A DNA stretch of 37,277 nt from Oligoflexia bacterium (GCA_903867855.1 CAIPTA010000036.1:1-37277), one strand, 5' to 3'; shown: positions 1-7,137, counted from the stretch's first letter. The notes: generated from the sequence alone by a model not told the origin. Made by a program: numbers and translations.

Positions 1-2
1 CC

Positions 3-122
3 AGTGTAGTGGTTGGTAAGACTGTGATTGAAATTTTGACTGAATCTGGCTTGTCATCAAGTAACGGTGAAGCAAGGCGGTTGCTTGATAGTGGCGCTCT
101 CCGCAATACTTGCAAAAAATGA
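3..122 (+). pseudogene. tyrS: tyrosyl-tRNA synthetase C-terminal S4-domain fragment
   Basis: The open frame from the window edge reads GKTVIEILTESGLSSSNGEA and then RRLLDSGALR. This matches the start of the C-terminal S4 RNA-binding domain of bacterial tyrosyl-tRNA synthetase, which binds tRNA-Tyr. The family normally continues with a Val-Asn-Gly/Asn-Glu-Lys strand after this point. Here it breaks off after about codon 34, runs through a few unrelated residues (NTCKK) and stops at TGA 120-122. From about base 107 another frame matches KdpA instead. The gene is cut at the left by the window edge and at the right by an abrupt junction. The family assignment rests on about 35 residues, so it is good but not certain. 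Confidence 0.6.
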
Positions 123-574
123 TTGGTCCGCAAGAGATGAAACTAGTGGTAGTGTATGCTGTGATTGGGCCCATCGTGATGCTCACTCTCACTGGGATGG
201 CATTAGAGCTGAAGCCTGGCCTGGACGGCTTAACTACGAATACTGGGCCGCACGGGCTCACCTCCATTTTCTACGCCTACACTTCGGCTTTTGCCAATAA
301 CGGGCAAAATTTTGCTGGGCTGAATACGAACGGCCCGTTCTATAATGTGACTCTCTCGATCGCTATGCTCGCGGGGCGTTTCGCTCTCGCAGTGCCTGCC
401 TTGGCACTGGCTGATGCACTTTCCGGTCAAAGCCTTCGTAGTATTTCTGTGGGCTCGCTCGATACGGCAGACTTTTCCTTCTCCCTCTTTGTCTTTTGTG
501 TGCTGATTCTCTCTAGCTTACTTTCTTTTTTTCCAGCGCTTTGCCTCGGACCTTTATTGGAGCATCTCTTATGA
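110..574 (+). CDS. kdpA: potassium-transporting ATPase subunit KdpA, C-terminal part
   Basis: KdpA is the membrane subunit that selects and conducts K+ in the KdpFABC pump. Only about the last 155 residues (of roughly 560) are present. Visible family features are the IGPQEMK segment, the HGLTSIFYAYTSAFANNGQN pore-loop region followed by FAGLNTNGPFYN, the transmembrane AMLAGRF segment, and the closing LGPLLEHLL. KdpA-like sequence begins at about base 107, immediately after a tyrS-like fragment, so the true 5' part is missing. The TTG at 110 is only the first possible start and is probably not a real one. The stop overlaps the kdpC start (ATGA). In the common operon kdpB lies between kdpA and kdpC, but here it does not. 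Confidence 0.85.
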   Translation: MQKMIGPQEMKLVVVYAVIGPIVMLTLTGMALELKPGLDGLTTNTGPHGLTSIFYAYTSAFANNGQNFAGLNTNGPFYNVTLSIAMLAGRFALAVPALALADALSGQSLRSISVGSLDTADFSFSLFVFCVLILSSLLSFFPALCLGPLLEHLL

Positions 575-1146
575 ATAGGCGTGCACCAATGAAGACAGCT
601 CTGCTCTTACTTGCCTCCTTCACCTTACTCTGCGGAATTGTATTTCCTGGCTTGGTCTATGTGGCGAGTCAGATACTTTTTCCTTATCAAGCAGGCGGCA
701 GCTTGCTGGAAGTGAATGGAAAAGCGGTTGGCTCCCAGTGGATAGGGCAAGAATTTAAAGAGAAACGCTACTTCTGGGGACGTCCCTCCGCTACCAGCCC
801 TCATCCTTATGATGCCTCTTCTTCTTCTGGCTCTAACTTCAGCACCAAGAATCCCAGCCTAAAAAAACTATTATTGGAGAGACAGCAATCCCTCTTACTT
901 GCCCATCCAGGCCGAACTAATATCCCTGCTGATTTATTATTTGCTTCGGGTAGTGGACTCGACCCAGAGATTTCTCCGGAGGCCGCACGCTTTCAGGCTT
1001 TAAGAGTAGCGGCAGCGCGTGGTTTGCAGGAAGAACAAGTGCTGAAGCTGATCGATGAGACAACTGCAGAGAGACAGCTGCAAGTGATGGGGGAGCGGCG
1101 AGTGAATGTTTTACGCTTAAATCTAGCGCTCGACGCCATTCGTTAG
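571..1146 (+). CDS. kdpC: potassium-transporting ATPase subunit KdpC
   Basis: KdpC is the single-span subunit that assembles with KdpB and KdpA in the inner membrane and supports ATP binding by the pump. The 191-residue protein has one N-terminal transmembrane helix (about residues 8-29). It then has the family signatures YFWGRPSA, SGSNFSTKNPSL, the PADLLFASGSGLDPEISPEA block, and a C-terminal NVLRLNLAL segment. Length fits the family (about 190). ATG 571 overlaps the kdpA stop and has GGAG about 8 bases upstream. ATG 589 is a possible internal alternative. The direct kdpA-kdpC coupling implies that kdpB, if it exists, is elsewhere, for example upstream in a B-A-C order. Confidence 0.93.
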   Translation: MNRRAPMKTALLLLASFTLLCGIVFPGLVYVASQILFPYQAGGSLLEVNGKAVGSQWIGQEFKEKRYFWGRPSATSPHPYDASSSSGSNFSTKNPSLKKLLLERQQSLLLAHPGRTNIPADLLFASGSGLDPEISPEAARFQALRVAAARGLQEEQVLKLIDETTAERQLQVMGERRVNVLRLNLALDAIR

Positions 1147-1158
1147 GGAGAGAATTTT

Positions 1159-1935
1159 ATGCGCTATAGTTTTTATGTAGTTTTTCTACTCTTGTCTACT
1201 GCAGTACATGCAGCAGAATTTCCTACGGAACAGGATAAGGCAGCTCCTTGCCGTCCTACCGTATCTTGCACAGCGGATATGGCGAGTCCGGGTATCACAG
1301 AATTAGAGGCGGGTTATCTCTACCGCTCAGAAGGTAGTGCTGGTAACCAAAGCTCGATTCCTTTTTTAGTGAAATTCACTAACGCCAGCTGGTCACAGAT
1401 TCAAGTGGGGAGTAATGGCTATACGAGTTCTCACGGTAGTAGCACGGCACAATACTTTGATGATGCTCAAGTGGGCTGGAAAGTGCATTTCTTAGATCAA
1501 GCAGAGAGTCGTCCTTCTATTTCCTTTTCTTTAGCGGGGAATTTTCCTACAGCACAGAATCAAAGTGGTTATATTCGTGCGTACGAGGCACTTTCTACTC
1601 TCTATGTTTCTAAGGATTTTGGCGTGATCCATGCGGATTTCAATGTGGGCTGGAATCTTTTGCATCTCGGAAGTGGTGAACTCAACCAAGGATTTGCCGC
1701 TTTGGCGTTAAGTTATAGCCTCTCTGCTCGCTGGGGTGTGGCGCTCGAATCCTATTATTTTTCTCCCGCCGATCCGGTGAGCTCCCGAGATGCAGGCCTA
1801 CGCTCCGCTTTTTCTTACGCCTTTCATCCTTGGCTAATCGGCGATTTCGGCGGCGATGTTGGCTATATTCCTAGTGTGCGCAGCTATAGTTTATTCGCAG
1901 GACTCACTATCGTGCCGGCTGTACTTTGGCGATAG
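1159..1935 (+). CDS. secreted outer-membrane beta-barrel protein
   Basis: The 258-residue protein has a Sec signal peptide (about residues 1-18, ending VHAAEF). It continues with alternating hydrophobic/polar strands rich in aromatic and Gly/Ser residues, typical of an outer-membrane barrel. The N-terminal region has two cysteines in a CRPTVSCTADM stretch and a GITELEAGYLYR segment. The overall pattern resembles the MetA-pathway/putative transporter barrel family (PF13557-like), but this is by feel, not by search. It starts 12 bases after kdpC with GGAGAG upstream of ATG, so it may be co-transcribed with kdp. Substrate unknown. Confidence 0.6.
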   Translation: MRYSFYVVFLLLSTAVHAAEFPTEQDKAAPCRPTVSCTADMASPGITELEAGYLYRSEGSAGNQSSIPFLVKFTNASWSQIQVGSNGYTSSHGSSTAQYFDDAQVGWKVHFLDQAESRPSISFSLAGNFPTAQNQSGYIRAYEALSTLYVSKDFGVIHADFNVGWNLLHLGSGELNQGFAALALSYSLSARWGVALESYYFSPADPVSSRDAGLRSAFSYAFHPWLIGDFGGDVGYIPSVRSYSLFAGLTIVPAVLWR

Positions 1936-1974
1936 CTTAGCTCCAGAAGAGAGAATAATTACGAGTTAATTTTT

Positions 1975-2122
1975 TTAACTAGCTTTATTCTTATTTATAT
2001 CAACTTTGCAATACGTCCGTACAATCGCTAACAGCACATCAATATAAAATGGCTTTTTAAGAAATCCATTGCATCGGCTTCAATAGACGAGCGTTTCTGG
2101 TCTAAAATCCTGGGGACGGATT
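1975..2122 (-). pseudogene. remnant of a response-regulator receiver domain
   Basis: Read on the minus strand, about 46 codons ending at TAA (1977-1975) give PRILDQKRSSIEADAMDFLK followed by KPFYIDVLLAIVRTYCK. This is the characteristic end of a REC domain: helix 4, the conserved strand-5 Lys-Pro (KKPF), then helix 5. Nothing in this frame supplies the N-terminal acidic pocket or the phospho-acceptor Asp, and a TAA lies just upstream in frame. It is therefore read as a truncated, decayed regulator beside the intact two-component pair at 2275-4581. Evidence is a short motif only. Confidence 0.45.
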
Positions 2123-2217
2123 AAACACATCCCCGGGCATTTCGCATATACGCCACCCGCATGGATAGCTAGTGAGACGGCTTCGTGTAAATGGGGATAA
2201 TTAGATTCATTAGCCAT
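2080..2217 (-). CDS. possible 45-residue small protein
   Basis: A minus-strand ORF begins at ATG 2217 with a GGAG Shine-Dalgarno five bases upstream and stops at 2080. It encodes MANESNYPHLHEAVSLAIHA and then GGVYAKCPGMCLIRPQ. The ribosome site is the best in this intergenic stretch. The 3' half overlaps the receiver-domain remnant in another frame, so it may be the start of the old regulator gene after a frameshift. No family recognised. The rest of 1936-2274 shows no other gene. Confidence 0.3.
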   Translation of the reverse strand: MANESNYPHLHEAVSLAIHAGGVYAKCPGMCLIRPQDFRPETLVY

Positions 2218-2274
2218 TTGTACTCCATCGACCGACCATGTTAGGGTTTCTATAACGGTAACGGAAATTCCTCC

Positions 2275-2907
2275 ATGAACCCTGCGGCCAATTTTTCAGA
2301 TGTCATAATATGTGACGACCACTATGTGAGCGCATTAGGAATTGCAGCATTACTTCGCGATTTTTCTCAGAACCCATTACAAATTCGCATGGCATCCACG
2401 GGAAAAATGGCTTTAAATTTTTTGGCCGAAAAAAATCCCGACCTTATCACGGTGGATTTAGACCTACCCGACATGTCCGGGCTTGAAGTAATCAAAAAAG
2501 TTCGAGCACACTCTCCCAAGTCTTTAGTAATTGTCTTAACGGGAATGAGTGAGCCACAAACACTTCAACAAGCTCACAATTTCAAAGTGAGTGGAATTTT
2601 GAGAAAAATTAATACGGGCCACAATTTAAATGAAGCGCTTCAGTTTCTAAAAATGAATCAAGATAAAACCTATCTAGACTCTTCCGTGGAAAGCATTTTG
2701 CGCATGTCTACAGACCAAGCATTAACGCCACGAGAACACGAGGTAATGGAACTGATGCGTCAAGGTTTCACGAGCGATAAAATTGCCGAGAAAATGAAAT
2801 GCGCTGTAACCACGATAAAAACTTACCGCGCTCGCATTATGAACAAGAGCGGCGCAAGAAATTCTGCCGAGATGATGGCCTGGTATTTAAAGGGGAACAG
2901 AAAATAA
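2275..2907 (+). CDS. NarL/LuxR-type response regulator
   Basis: This is a two-domain transcription regulator of a two-component system. Residues about 8-130 form a receiver domain with the acidic pair in IICDDH (residues 14-15), the phospho-acceptor Asp61 in VDLDLPDMSG, the conserved Thr in VLTGMS and the Lys in LRKIN. Residues about 148-200 form a LuxR-type helix-turn-helix (LTPREHEVMELMRQGFTSDK, then IAEKM...TTIKTYRARIM). Length of 210 fits the family. Its 3' end overlaps the convergent histidine kinase by 21 bases, so the pair is tail to tail and probably cognate. No strong ribosome site precedes the ATG. Target genes cannot be read from the sequence. Confidence 0.88.
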   Translation: MNPAANFSDVIICDDHYVSALGIAALLRDFSQNPLQIRMASTGKMALNFLAEKNPDLITVDLDLPDMSGLEVIKKVRAHSPKSLVIVLTGMSEPQTLQQAHNFKVSGILRKINTGHNLNEALQFLKMNQDKTYLDSSVESILRMSTDQALTPREHEVMELMRQGFTSDKIAEKMKCAVTTIKTYRARIMNKSGARNSAEMMAWYLKGNRK

Positions 2908-4581
2908 GACTTCGGTACCTTTACCGAGATTTGAGTTTATCTGAAAGTGTCCGTGGTGGAGCGAAATAAAGTGTCGCGCAATCATGAGGCCGATTCCTGA
3001 TCCATGAGTCTTAGAAACCCCCGCCAACAAAAATTCTTTAGAAGATTCTCGGATAGTATCTAATTGAGCGCTATCGAGTCCGCAGCCTTCATCTCGAACT
3101 CTAATTTCCGCATTTCCTCGATTAATCGACAAGTTTACAAAAATTGTTTTTCCTTTTGGCGTCGCTCGCACGGAATTGGATAGAATATTTCTAAACACAG
3201 ACGCCAGCATTTCTGAATCGCCTTCCCCTAGAACAGGGTTCTGAGTAGAAGAAAAAATAACTTCTACGCCTTTGATCGTGAGACGACTCTGCATATGCTC
3301 TATCGTTTCTTGCAACAAGAGATTCCACTCAAACGATTTGGGGTGAGGTCGAAACTGCATACCTTGGCTTTTTACCCAATTGGTCACGTTACTCACAAGC
3401 TCCTGAGAAGCTTGAGCAGAACTAGAAAGAAGCTCAAATTGTTCGCGATACTCAAGGCCTGCGTTCTTTTGTAAAGTCTGTGTAATGAGAACTTGGCTAT
3501 CCACAAAGCCCATTAAATCGTGAGCAAACAGTGCGAGTAGTCGAGCTCTAAATTCTAAGCCAGCGTTTAGGCGAGACTCCTCATCTTTTTGACTTCCGAT
3601 ATCGCGAAAGAAAATAACAGTGCCGGGGGATCCTTCCACATCTTCACTAATTTTTTCGAGCACCAAATGGAAATGATGTGAGACTTGAGTAACACCCTTT
3701 AGCACCAGCTCTCCCGGCAAGAGAGGAACCGCTGGCAAGATTTTTTCGATTGGCTGACCTAAGAAATTTTCGGGTAATCCAAAAAAACTAACAGCACGGT
3801 CACTCGCACCCATAAGATGGTTGCGGTCGTCGATCACCAAAACAGGGTCGGGAAATTTTTGAAAAATTTTTAGCATCGCTAAGGGCACAATGCTCAATAG
3901 TCGATGTCGTACCACAGTATACAGAATTCCAATTTGAGTGATAAGAATCGATGAGCTATCCGAAAAAATCCATTCCAATTCTTGCGACCTTAAGAAAACA
4001 AATAGGACCATGGCAAACCCGAAACCAGCATTTAATGTCAAAATCTGGCGTCTTCGATACCCTCGCTCTTTTACAAAAATAACTGCGCTGAGCACATAGG
4101 AGCCAAGCATCAATACCATCGACCAAAGGAAAAAAGGTCCGTACCAATGCCCCAGCTTAAACTGAACCGCAGAAATACCGTGGTAGCTGAAAGGCTGATA
4201 ATCAGTGAAGAGCAAATGACGTGTGGCCGGATACAGGGCGAGAAAAAAATTCACAACAGTGGGCGCAAGTACGATAACCATCACCCACTTTTTATGAAGC
4301 CAATTCCAACGATCAAAAATGGCACTAATTAGATAAAGCCAACTGGGTGGCACGAAAACCATGCCTAGAACCCGCCAGTAAAAAAACGCAACTTTCTCGT
4401 CAAAAGAATCGGCGATAAAAGTTCCCATCGTGCAGAAAGAAGCAACGAGGAAACAAGCCGACAGCACTAGCAGCCAGCGCACTGACCGCAAACTCCGTAG
4501 GCGCACTGCGTGAACAATAGCCAATATCGTCAAAACTACCGTGGCTAGGTTTACGAGAATAACAAAAATCGCGAGGCCCAT
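2887..4581 (-). CDS. 7TM sensor histidine kinase with PAS-like domain
   Basis: This 564-residue membrane kinase probably phosphorylates the convergent NarL-type regulator. Residues 1-225 contain about seven hydrophobic helices, like the HisKA_7TM sensor region. Residues about 240-330 look like a PAS domain (FPDPVLVIDDRN ... GTVIFFRDI). The phospho-accepting His is likely His354 in FAHDLMGFV, an H-D rather than the usual H-E. The ATP-binding domain shows the N box (RNILSNSVRATP, from about 464), DEGCG at 497-501 and GSGIGL at 527-532. The 7TM region suggests a membrane-embedded or small-molecule signal, which is not identifiable. Confidence 0.88.
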   Translation of the reverse strand: MGLAIFVILVNLATVVLTILAIVHAVRLRSLRSVRWLLVLSACFLVASFCTMGTFIADSFDEKVAFFYWRVLGMVFVPPSWLYLISAIFDRWNWLHKKWVMVIVLAPTVVNFFLALYPATRHLLFTDYQPFSYHGISAVQFKLGHWYGPFFLWSMVLMLGSYVLSAVIFVKERGYRRRQILTLNAGFGFAMVLFVFLRSQELEWIFSDSSSILITQIGILYTVVRHRLLSIVPLAMLKIFQKFPDPVLVIDDRNHLMGASDRAVSFFGLPENFLGQPIEKILPAVPLLPGELVLKGVTQVSHHFHLVLEKISEDVEGSPGTVIFFRDIGSQKDEESRLNAGLEFRARLLALFAHDLMGFVDSQVLITQTLQKNAGLEYREQFELLSSSAQASQELVSNVTNWVKSQGMQFRPHPKSFEWNLLLQETIEHMQSRLTIKGVEVIFSSTQNPVLGEGDSEMLASVFRNILSNSVRATPKGKTIFVNLSINRGNAEIRVRDEGCGLDSAQLDTIRESSKEFLLAGVSKTHGSGIGLMIARHFISLHHGHFQINSNLGKGTEVLFSVPL

Positions 4582-4716
4582 ATACTGACAGGTACCAGAT
4601 ATGGCAAAGAAACGTGAGATTTTTTAGTTTGTCATCCTTAAGCAGGACACCGGGATCCTAAAAGAGATGCTGTAATAAAGAAATTGAGGGCTTCTCCCTC
4701 AGTAAGGGAGCCAGCG

Positions 4717-5337
4717 GTGATCTTCAATAGAAAAAAAATCCTCGGTCTAAGCCTGATTTTGGCGATGTTCTCGTCGCCGGCTTTCGCTGAGCCAAGCGCC
4801 GGCACAACCATTTATGCTTCTGCAGGGATCAAAGGCGACTACGGCTCTGCCTACTCCAAGGATAAAGTCGCTGTAGTATCGCGAACCCTATATGTACCAG
4901 CGCTCGACGGCGTTTTGGGATTGCGTCTCTCTAAATATTTTATTGTCGGCGCGGGCTTAGAGTATGCTTTCTGGCGTCAACAAACCGATCCCGACTCTAT
5001 CAAAGGCTCCAATATACAAGGTACCATGCTGAACGTAACACCTACGGTTGGTGTTCAATATGGCGGCTTTCGTTTTCTCGTTCGTTATCTTCCGCTCGTA
5101 GCCAAATACAATCTCGATAAACCCAATGCGGCTGGGCAAAATGAAGCGTATAAAGACGCCAATATCTTGAACCTGCAAATGCAGTTTCAGATGGCGGGTA
5201 GTTCTTCCTACTTTGGTTTTGAATTTTCTAAAGACGAATTCAAAAAAATTTCCATCAATGGCACCGACACTACTTTATCAGACTCTAGCCGTGCAGAATT
5301 TCAATCTTTTGGGGTGACCTATGGCTTTGCATACTAA
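4717..5337 (+). CDS. outer-membrane beta-barrel protein
   Basis: The predicted mature protein consists of amphipathic strands rich in Gly, Tyr and Phe (TIYASAGIKGDYGSAYS, FIVGAGLEYAFW, FRFLVRYLPL) and ends in VTYGFAY with a terminal aromatic, as in outer-membrane barrels. A signal peptide ends in SSPAFA. The GTG at 4717 is chosen because AAGGGAG lies six bases upstream; a TTG at 4684 in the same frame lacks such a site. About 206 residues, in the OmpW/OprF-like barrel size range. The following lipoprotein gene starts inside its last codons, so the two are probably translated together. Function unknown. Confidence 0.65.
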   Translation: MIFNRKKILGLSLILAMFSSPAFAEPSAGTTIYASAGIKGDYGSAYSKDKVAVVSRTLYVPALDGVLGLRLSKYFIVGAGLEYAFWRQQTDPDSIKGSNIQGTMLNVTPTVGVQYGGFRFLVRYLPLVAKYNLDKPNAAGQNEAYKDANILNLQMQFQMAGSSSYFGFEFSKDEFKKISINGTDTTLSDSSRAEFQSFGVTYGFAY

Positions 5338-5914
5338 AAAAATATTAGGAAGATTGGGATTCATGGCTGCGGCAATTCTTCTCTTGGTTTCTTGTGGCAG
5401 AAATAAAGGGTATGCCCCAAGCGCAGGTACTTCAAGCGCAGGCACTTGCCCATCCTTCCTAAATGGCAATTTTGCTTTGCCGGCACTTTCTAATAACAGT
5501 CTTGGAGTTACTGGCGATATTACAGACTGGATCGTCGGCGGCACTTCCTTTCTCACAGGCGTAGCCAACGGAAATAGGTGTTTCCCATCCTTACCTGCAG
5601 GCACACAGTGTGCTGTTTTTGAGGATTCGGGTAGTGAACATACTTCTACGCTGAGCCAAACTCTGACCGGACTTACGGTCGGCAAAAGTTATAGCATCAC
5701 CTTCGCTATTAGTAGTATTAATGGAACATCGACATTCAGTCTGAGTGCCGGGGGCGTCAGTATCAGTAGTGGCACTGCCCCATCGTCTTATCTTTCCGTT
5801 ACGTCGTCTCCCTTTACTGCTTCAGCGACGACTGCATCAGTGCTATTTACTATAGATATTGTGTCAAATTTTGAGAATGGAAGCATAACAGGCGTGACTC
5901 TAAATTGTCTATGA
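5321..5914 (+). CDS. lipoprotein with DUF642/galactose-binding-like fold
   Basis: The 197-residue protein has a lipoprotein signal with lipobox LVSC (Cys25), so it should be lipid-anchored. The region from about residue 45 (CPSFLNGNFALPAL, then GDITDWIVGG) matches the opening of DUF642/CBM-like domains, which fold as galactose-binding jelly rolls and often bind polysaccharide. The rest is Ser/Thr/Gly-rich beta sequence with four further cysteines. The ATG at 5321 overlaps the end of the upstream barrel gene by 17 bases and has GGGGTGA upstream. A surface adhesive or carbohydrate-binding role is inference. Confidence 0.6.
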   Translation: MALHTKKILGRLGFMAAAILLLVSCGRNKGYAPSAGTSSAGTCPSFLNGNFALPALSNNSLGVTGDITDWIVGGTSFLTGVANGNRCFPSLPAGTQCAVFEDSGSEHTSTLSQTLTGLTVGKSYSITFAISSINGTSTFSLSAGGVSISSGTAPSSYLSVTSSPFTASATTASVLFTIDIVSNFENGSITGVTLNCL

Positions 5915-6071
5915 GCAGATAATATCGGCCAAAAGGATCAAGAGAGTTGGCCCATGCAGGCCAGCTGCTATGCTTCTTGTTTACCAGCACTCTGCACTCC
6001 AACTAGCGAAATTCTAGTACCTTATCTTTTTCGGTGTTCAGCAAGGAGTCGCGTATCGTCCACTTTTCCGC

Positions 6072-6109
6072 CACGGATTTTGCGGACGGATTTCACGGAC
6101 GGATTTCAC
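6072..6109. repeat. short tandem repeat, 13-bp unit
   Basis: The unit GGACGGATTTCAC occurs twice head to tail (6084-6096, 6097-6109), preceded by a diverged copy (ccacggattttgc). It lies in the gene-free stretch between the lipoprotein and the tRNA, about 30 bases before a strong terminator hairpin. Confidence 0.75.
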
Positions 6110-6137
6110 TTGTAATTAATATCTGCGCTGGTCAATC

Positions 6138-6167
6138 AAGCCCGCTCAACAAAAGCGGGCTTTTTTT
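6138..6167 (+). terminator. rho-independent terminator
   Basis: AAGCCCGCT and AGCGGGCTT form a perfect 9-bp GC-rich stem around a 7-base loop, followed at once by a run of seven T. No ORF ends close by; the nearest upstream plus-strand gene stops at 5914. It may end that gene's transcript after a 220-base 3' UTR, or end an unannotated small RNA. Confidence 0.85.
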
Positions 6168-6397
6168 CGTTAAAATTCCGAGCACGCGGAATATCACGGG
6201 GACACTTTTTTTGTCCGCCTTGATGAACGTGCCTTCCTGACCACGGAGACAAAAAAATAAATCCGCGATCTACTGCCCTGTCAGCATATGCGAAAATTTT
6301 CCATAACTCATTATCTCGTGATGCTCCGCTGCTTTGCCCATCATCACTAGCGTGCGAGTAGCACGAAAGTAGCACAGCCGTTGAAATGCTCTGAAAT

Positions 6398-6426
6398 GGG
6401 CCGAAATAATCGGCCCTTGTCTCTTT
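6398..6426 (+). terminator. possible terminator hairpin
   Basis: GGGCCGA and TCGGCCC form a perfect 7-bp stem with loop AATAA, followed by TTGTCTCTTTT, a weak U-tract on the plus strand. The surrounding 6170-6500 holds no convincing gene. Confidence 0.45.
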
Positions 6427-6500
6427 TGCTACCGACGGGTTTTCAACTACTTATGTTTGTTTTGACTTTTTTGCGCGGTGTGACTTTGTGACCAGAAAAA

Positions 6501-6518
6501 TGGCGGAGAGGGTGGGAT
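6501..6518 (-). repeat. duplicated tRNA-Ser 3' end, att-like
   Basis: Eighteen bases (tggcggagagggtgggat) are identical to 6761-6778, the 3' end of the tRNA-Ser gene including CCA, in the same orientation. Tyrosine-recombinase elements that insert into tRNA genes leave such a copy at the far side of the insert. Only about 240 bases separate the two copies, so at most a scar remains. Confidence 0.6.
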
Positions 6519-6567
6519 GGCTGCGGGCAATCCTTGCCCTTGTCCTTCGGATTCGCATACGCTCACG

Positions 6568-6592
6568 CAAATCTAGCTTCATGCTAGATTTG
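6568..6592. repeat. perfect inverted repeat, 10-bp arms
   Basis: CAAATCTAGC and GCTAGATTTG flank a 5-base loop (TTCAT). No T-tract follows on either strand, so it is not an ordinary terminator. It sits with other hairpins (6525-6539, 6687-6706) downstream of tRNA-Ser. Confidence 0.7.
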
Positions 6593-6635
6593 CCGAACCC
6601 AACGTGTTTCTCTTGTACCAACCCTGCGCGCGAGT

Positions 6636-6758
6636 CCTAATTCCCAATTTTACATTCTGGCTAGGCGTGCGACGACGACCGACCAAAATGGGCTCAAATG
6701 CCCATTGCGGGAGAGAGGAGAAAGCACAACAACGCCAGAAGGAAAATTCGGAATTAGG
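6636..6758. repeat. long imperfect inverted repeat beside tRNA-Ser
   Basis: Bases 6636-6660 (cctaattcccaattttacat...) and 6735-6758 are reverse complements with about three differences. The 74-base interior contains a second palindrome, AATGGGC-TCAAAT-GCCCATT (6687-6706). The structure could fold as a branched hairpin and resembles a small mobile-element remnant or a REP/MITE-like unit. The right arm ends two bases before the tRNA 3' end. Confidence 0.55.
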
Positions 6759-6760
6759 TT

Positions 6761-6850
6761 TGGCGGAGAGGGTGGGATTCGAACCCACGGACGGCGTAAA
6801 CCATCACTTGATTTCGAATCAAGCTCCTTCGGCCACTCAGACACCTCTCC
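6761..6850 (-). tRNA. tRNA-Ser(CGA)
   Basis: On the minus strand the 90-base gene starts GGAGAGGTG. It forms a 7-bp acceptor stem with CCTCTCC, has discriminator G and an encoded CCA. The D-arm TCTGAGTGGCCGAAGGAGC is typical of tRNA-Ser. The anticodon stem CTTGA/TCAAG encloses loop TTCGAAA, giving anticodon CGA, which reads UCG. A long variable arm (class II) and the T-loop GTTCGAATCC follow. The 3' terminal 18 bases are repeated at 6501-6518. Confidence 0.96.
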
Positions 6851-6873
6851 GCGTGCCATATTTATTCCATGAA

Positions 6874-7137
6874 TTAGTCGAGTGCGCAAGCACAGCTGAT
6901 TTGATAGAGAATTCCGTCAGTACTCGTCCACTGGGTGAGGCCGGAAACGGCAGTGGCGCTATAGTAGGGATCTTCTTGCAAGGTGATCTTGTTGCCACTG
7001 GAATGAAAGTCGCAACCCACATAGGGGAGCCCTGCTCCGCAGTCTTCTCCCGCAGAATTGAACCAGTGATTGGGATTTTTGGAGCCACAGCCGGCGAGCC
7101 ATAAACACAGAGCAGCAGTGGAGAGGATCCTGTACAT
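6874..7137 (-). CDS. small secreted lipoprotein
   Basis: The 87-residue protein begins MYRILSTAALCLWLAGCGSK, a clear lipoprotein signal with lipobox LAGC (Cys17), so it is probably membrane-anchored. The mature part has cysteine pairs (EDCGAGLPYVGCDFHSSGNK; a closing CACALD), which could form disulfides. It lies just upstream of tRNA-Ser on the same strand and divergent from the YkgJ-like gene. The ribosome site is weak. Function not recognised. Confidence 0.65.
   Translation of the reverse strand: MYRILSTAALCLWLAGCGSKNPNHWFNSAGEDCGAGLPYVGCDFHSSGNKITLQEDPYYSATAVSGLTQWTSTDGILYQISCACALD

Noticed and set aside
1961..1980. AGTTAA/TTAACT repeat after the barrel gene as a terminator
   Set aside because: The stem is only six A-T rich pairs; too weak to call.
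2887..2907. Convergent gene overlaps (also 7593-7620, 17968-18017, 23791-23809) as evidence of wrong ends
   Set aside because: All the partners carry family features well into the ends or have natural stops; the overlaps look like genome compaction, not misannotation.
5278..5685. 135-codon minus-strand ORF
   Set aside because: Shadow of the well-supported lipoprotein gene on the plus strand.
6072..6109. Possible CRISPR-like repeat
   Set aside because: Only two to three directly adjacent 13-bp units with no spacers; a plain tandem repeat.
6136..6375. 79-codon minus-strand ORF over the terminator
   Set aside because: It crosses the strong terminator hairpin and has no ribosome site or recognisable domain; read as chance.
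6604..7104. 166-codon plus-strand ORF covering the tRNA region
   Set aside because: It runs antisense through tRNA-Ser and the lipoprotein gene; the RVGFEPT stretch is a familiar tRNA-derived false translation.
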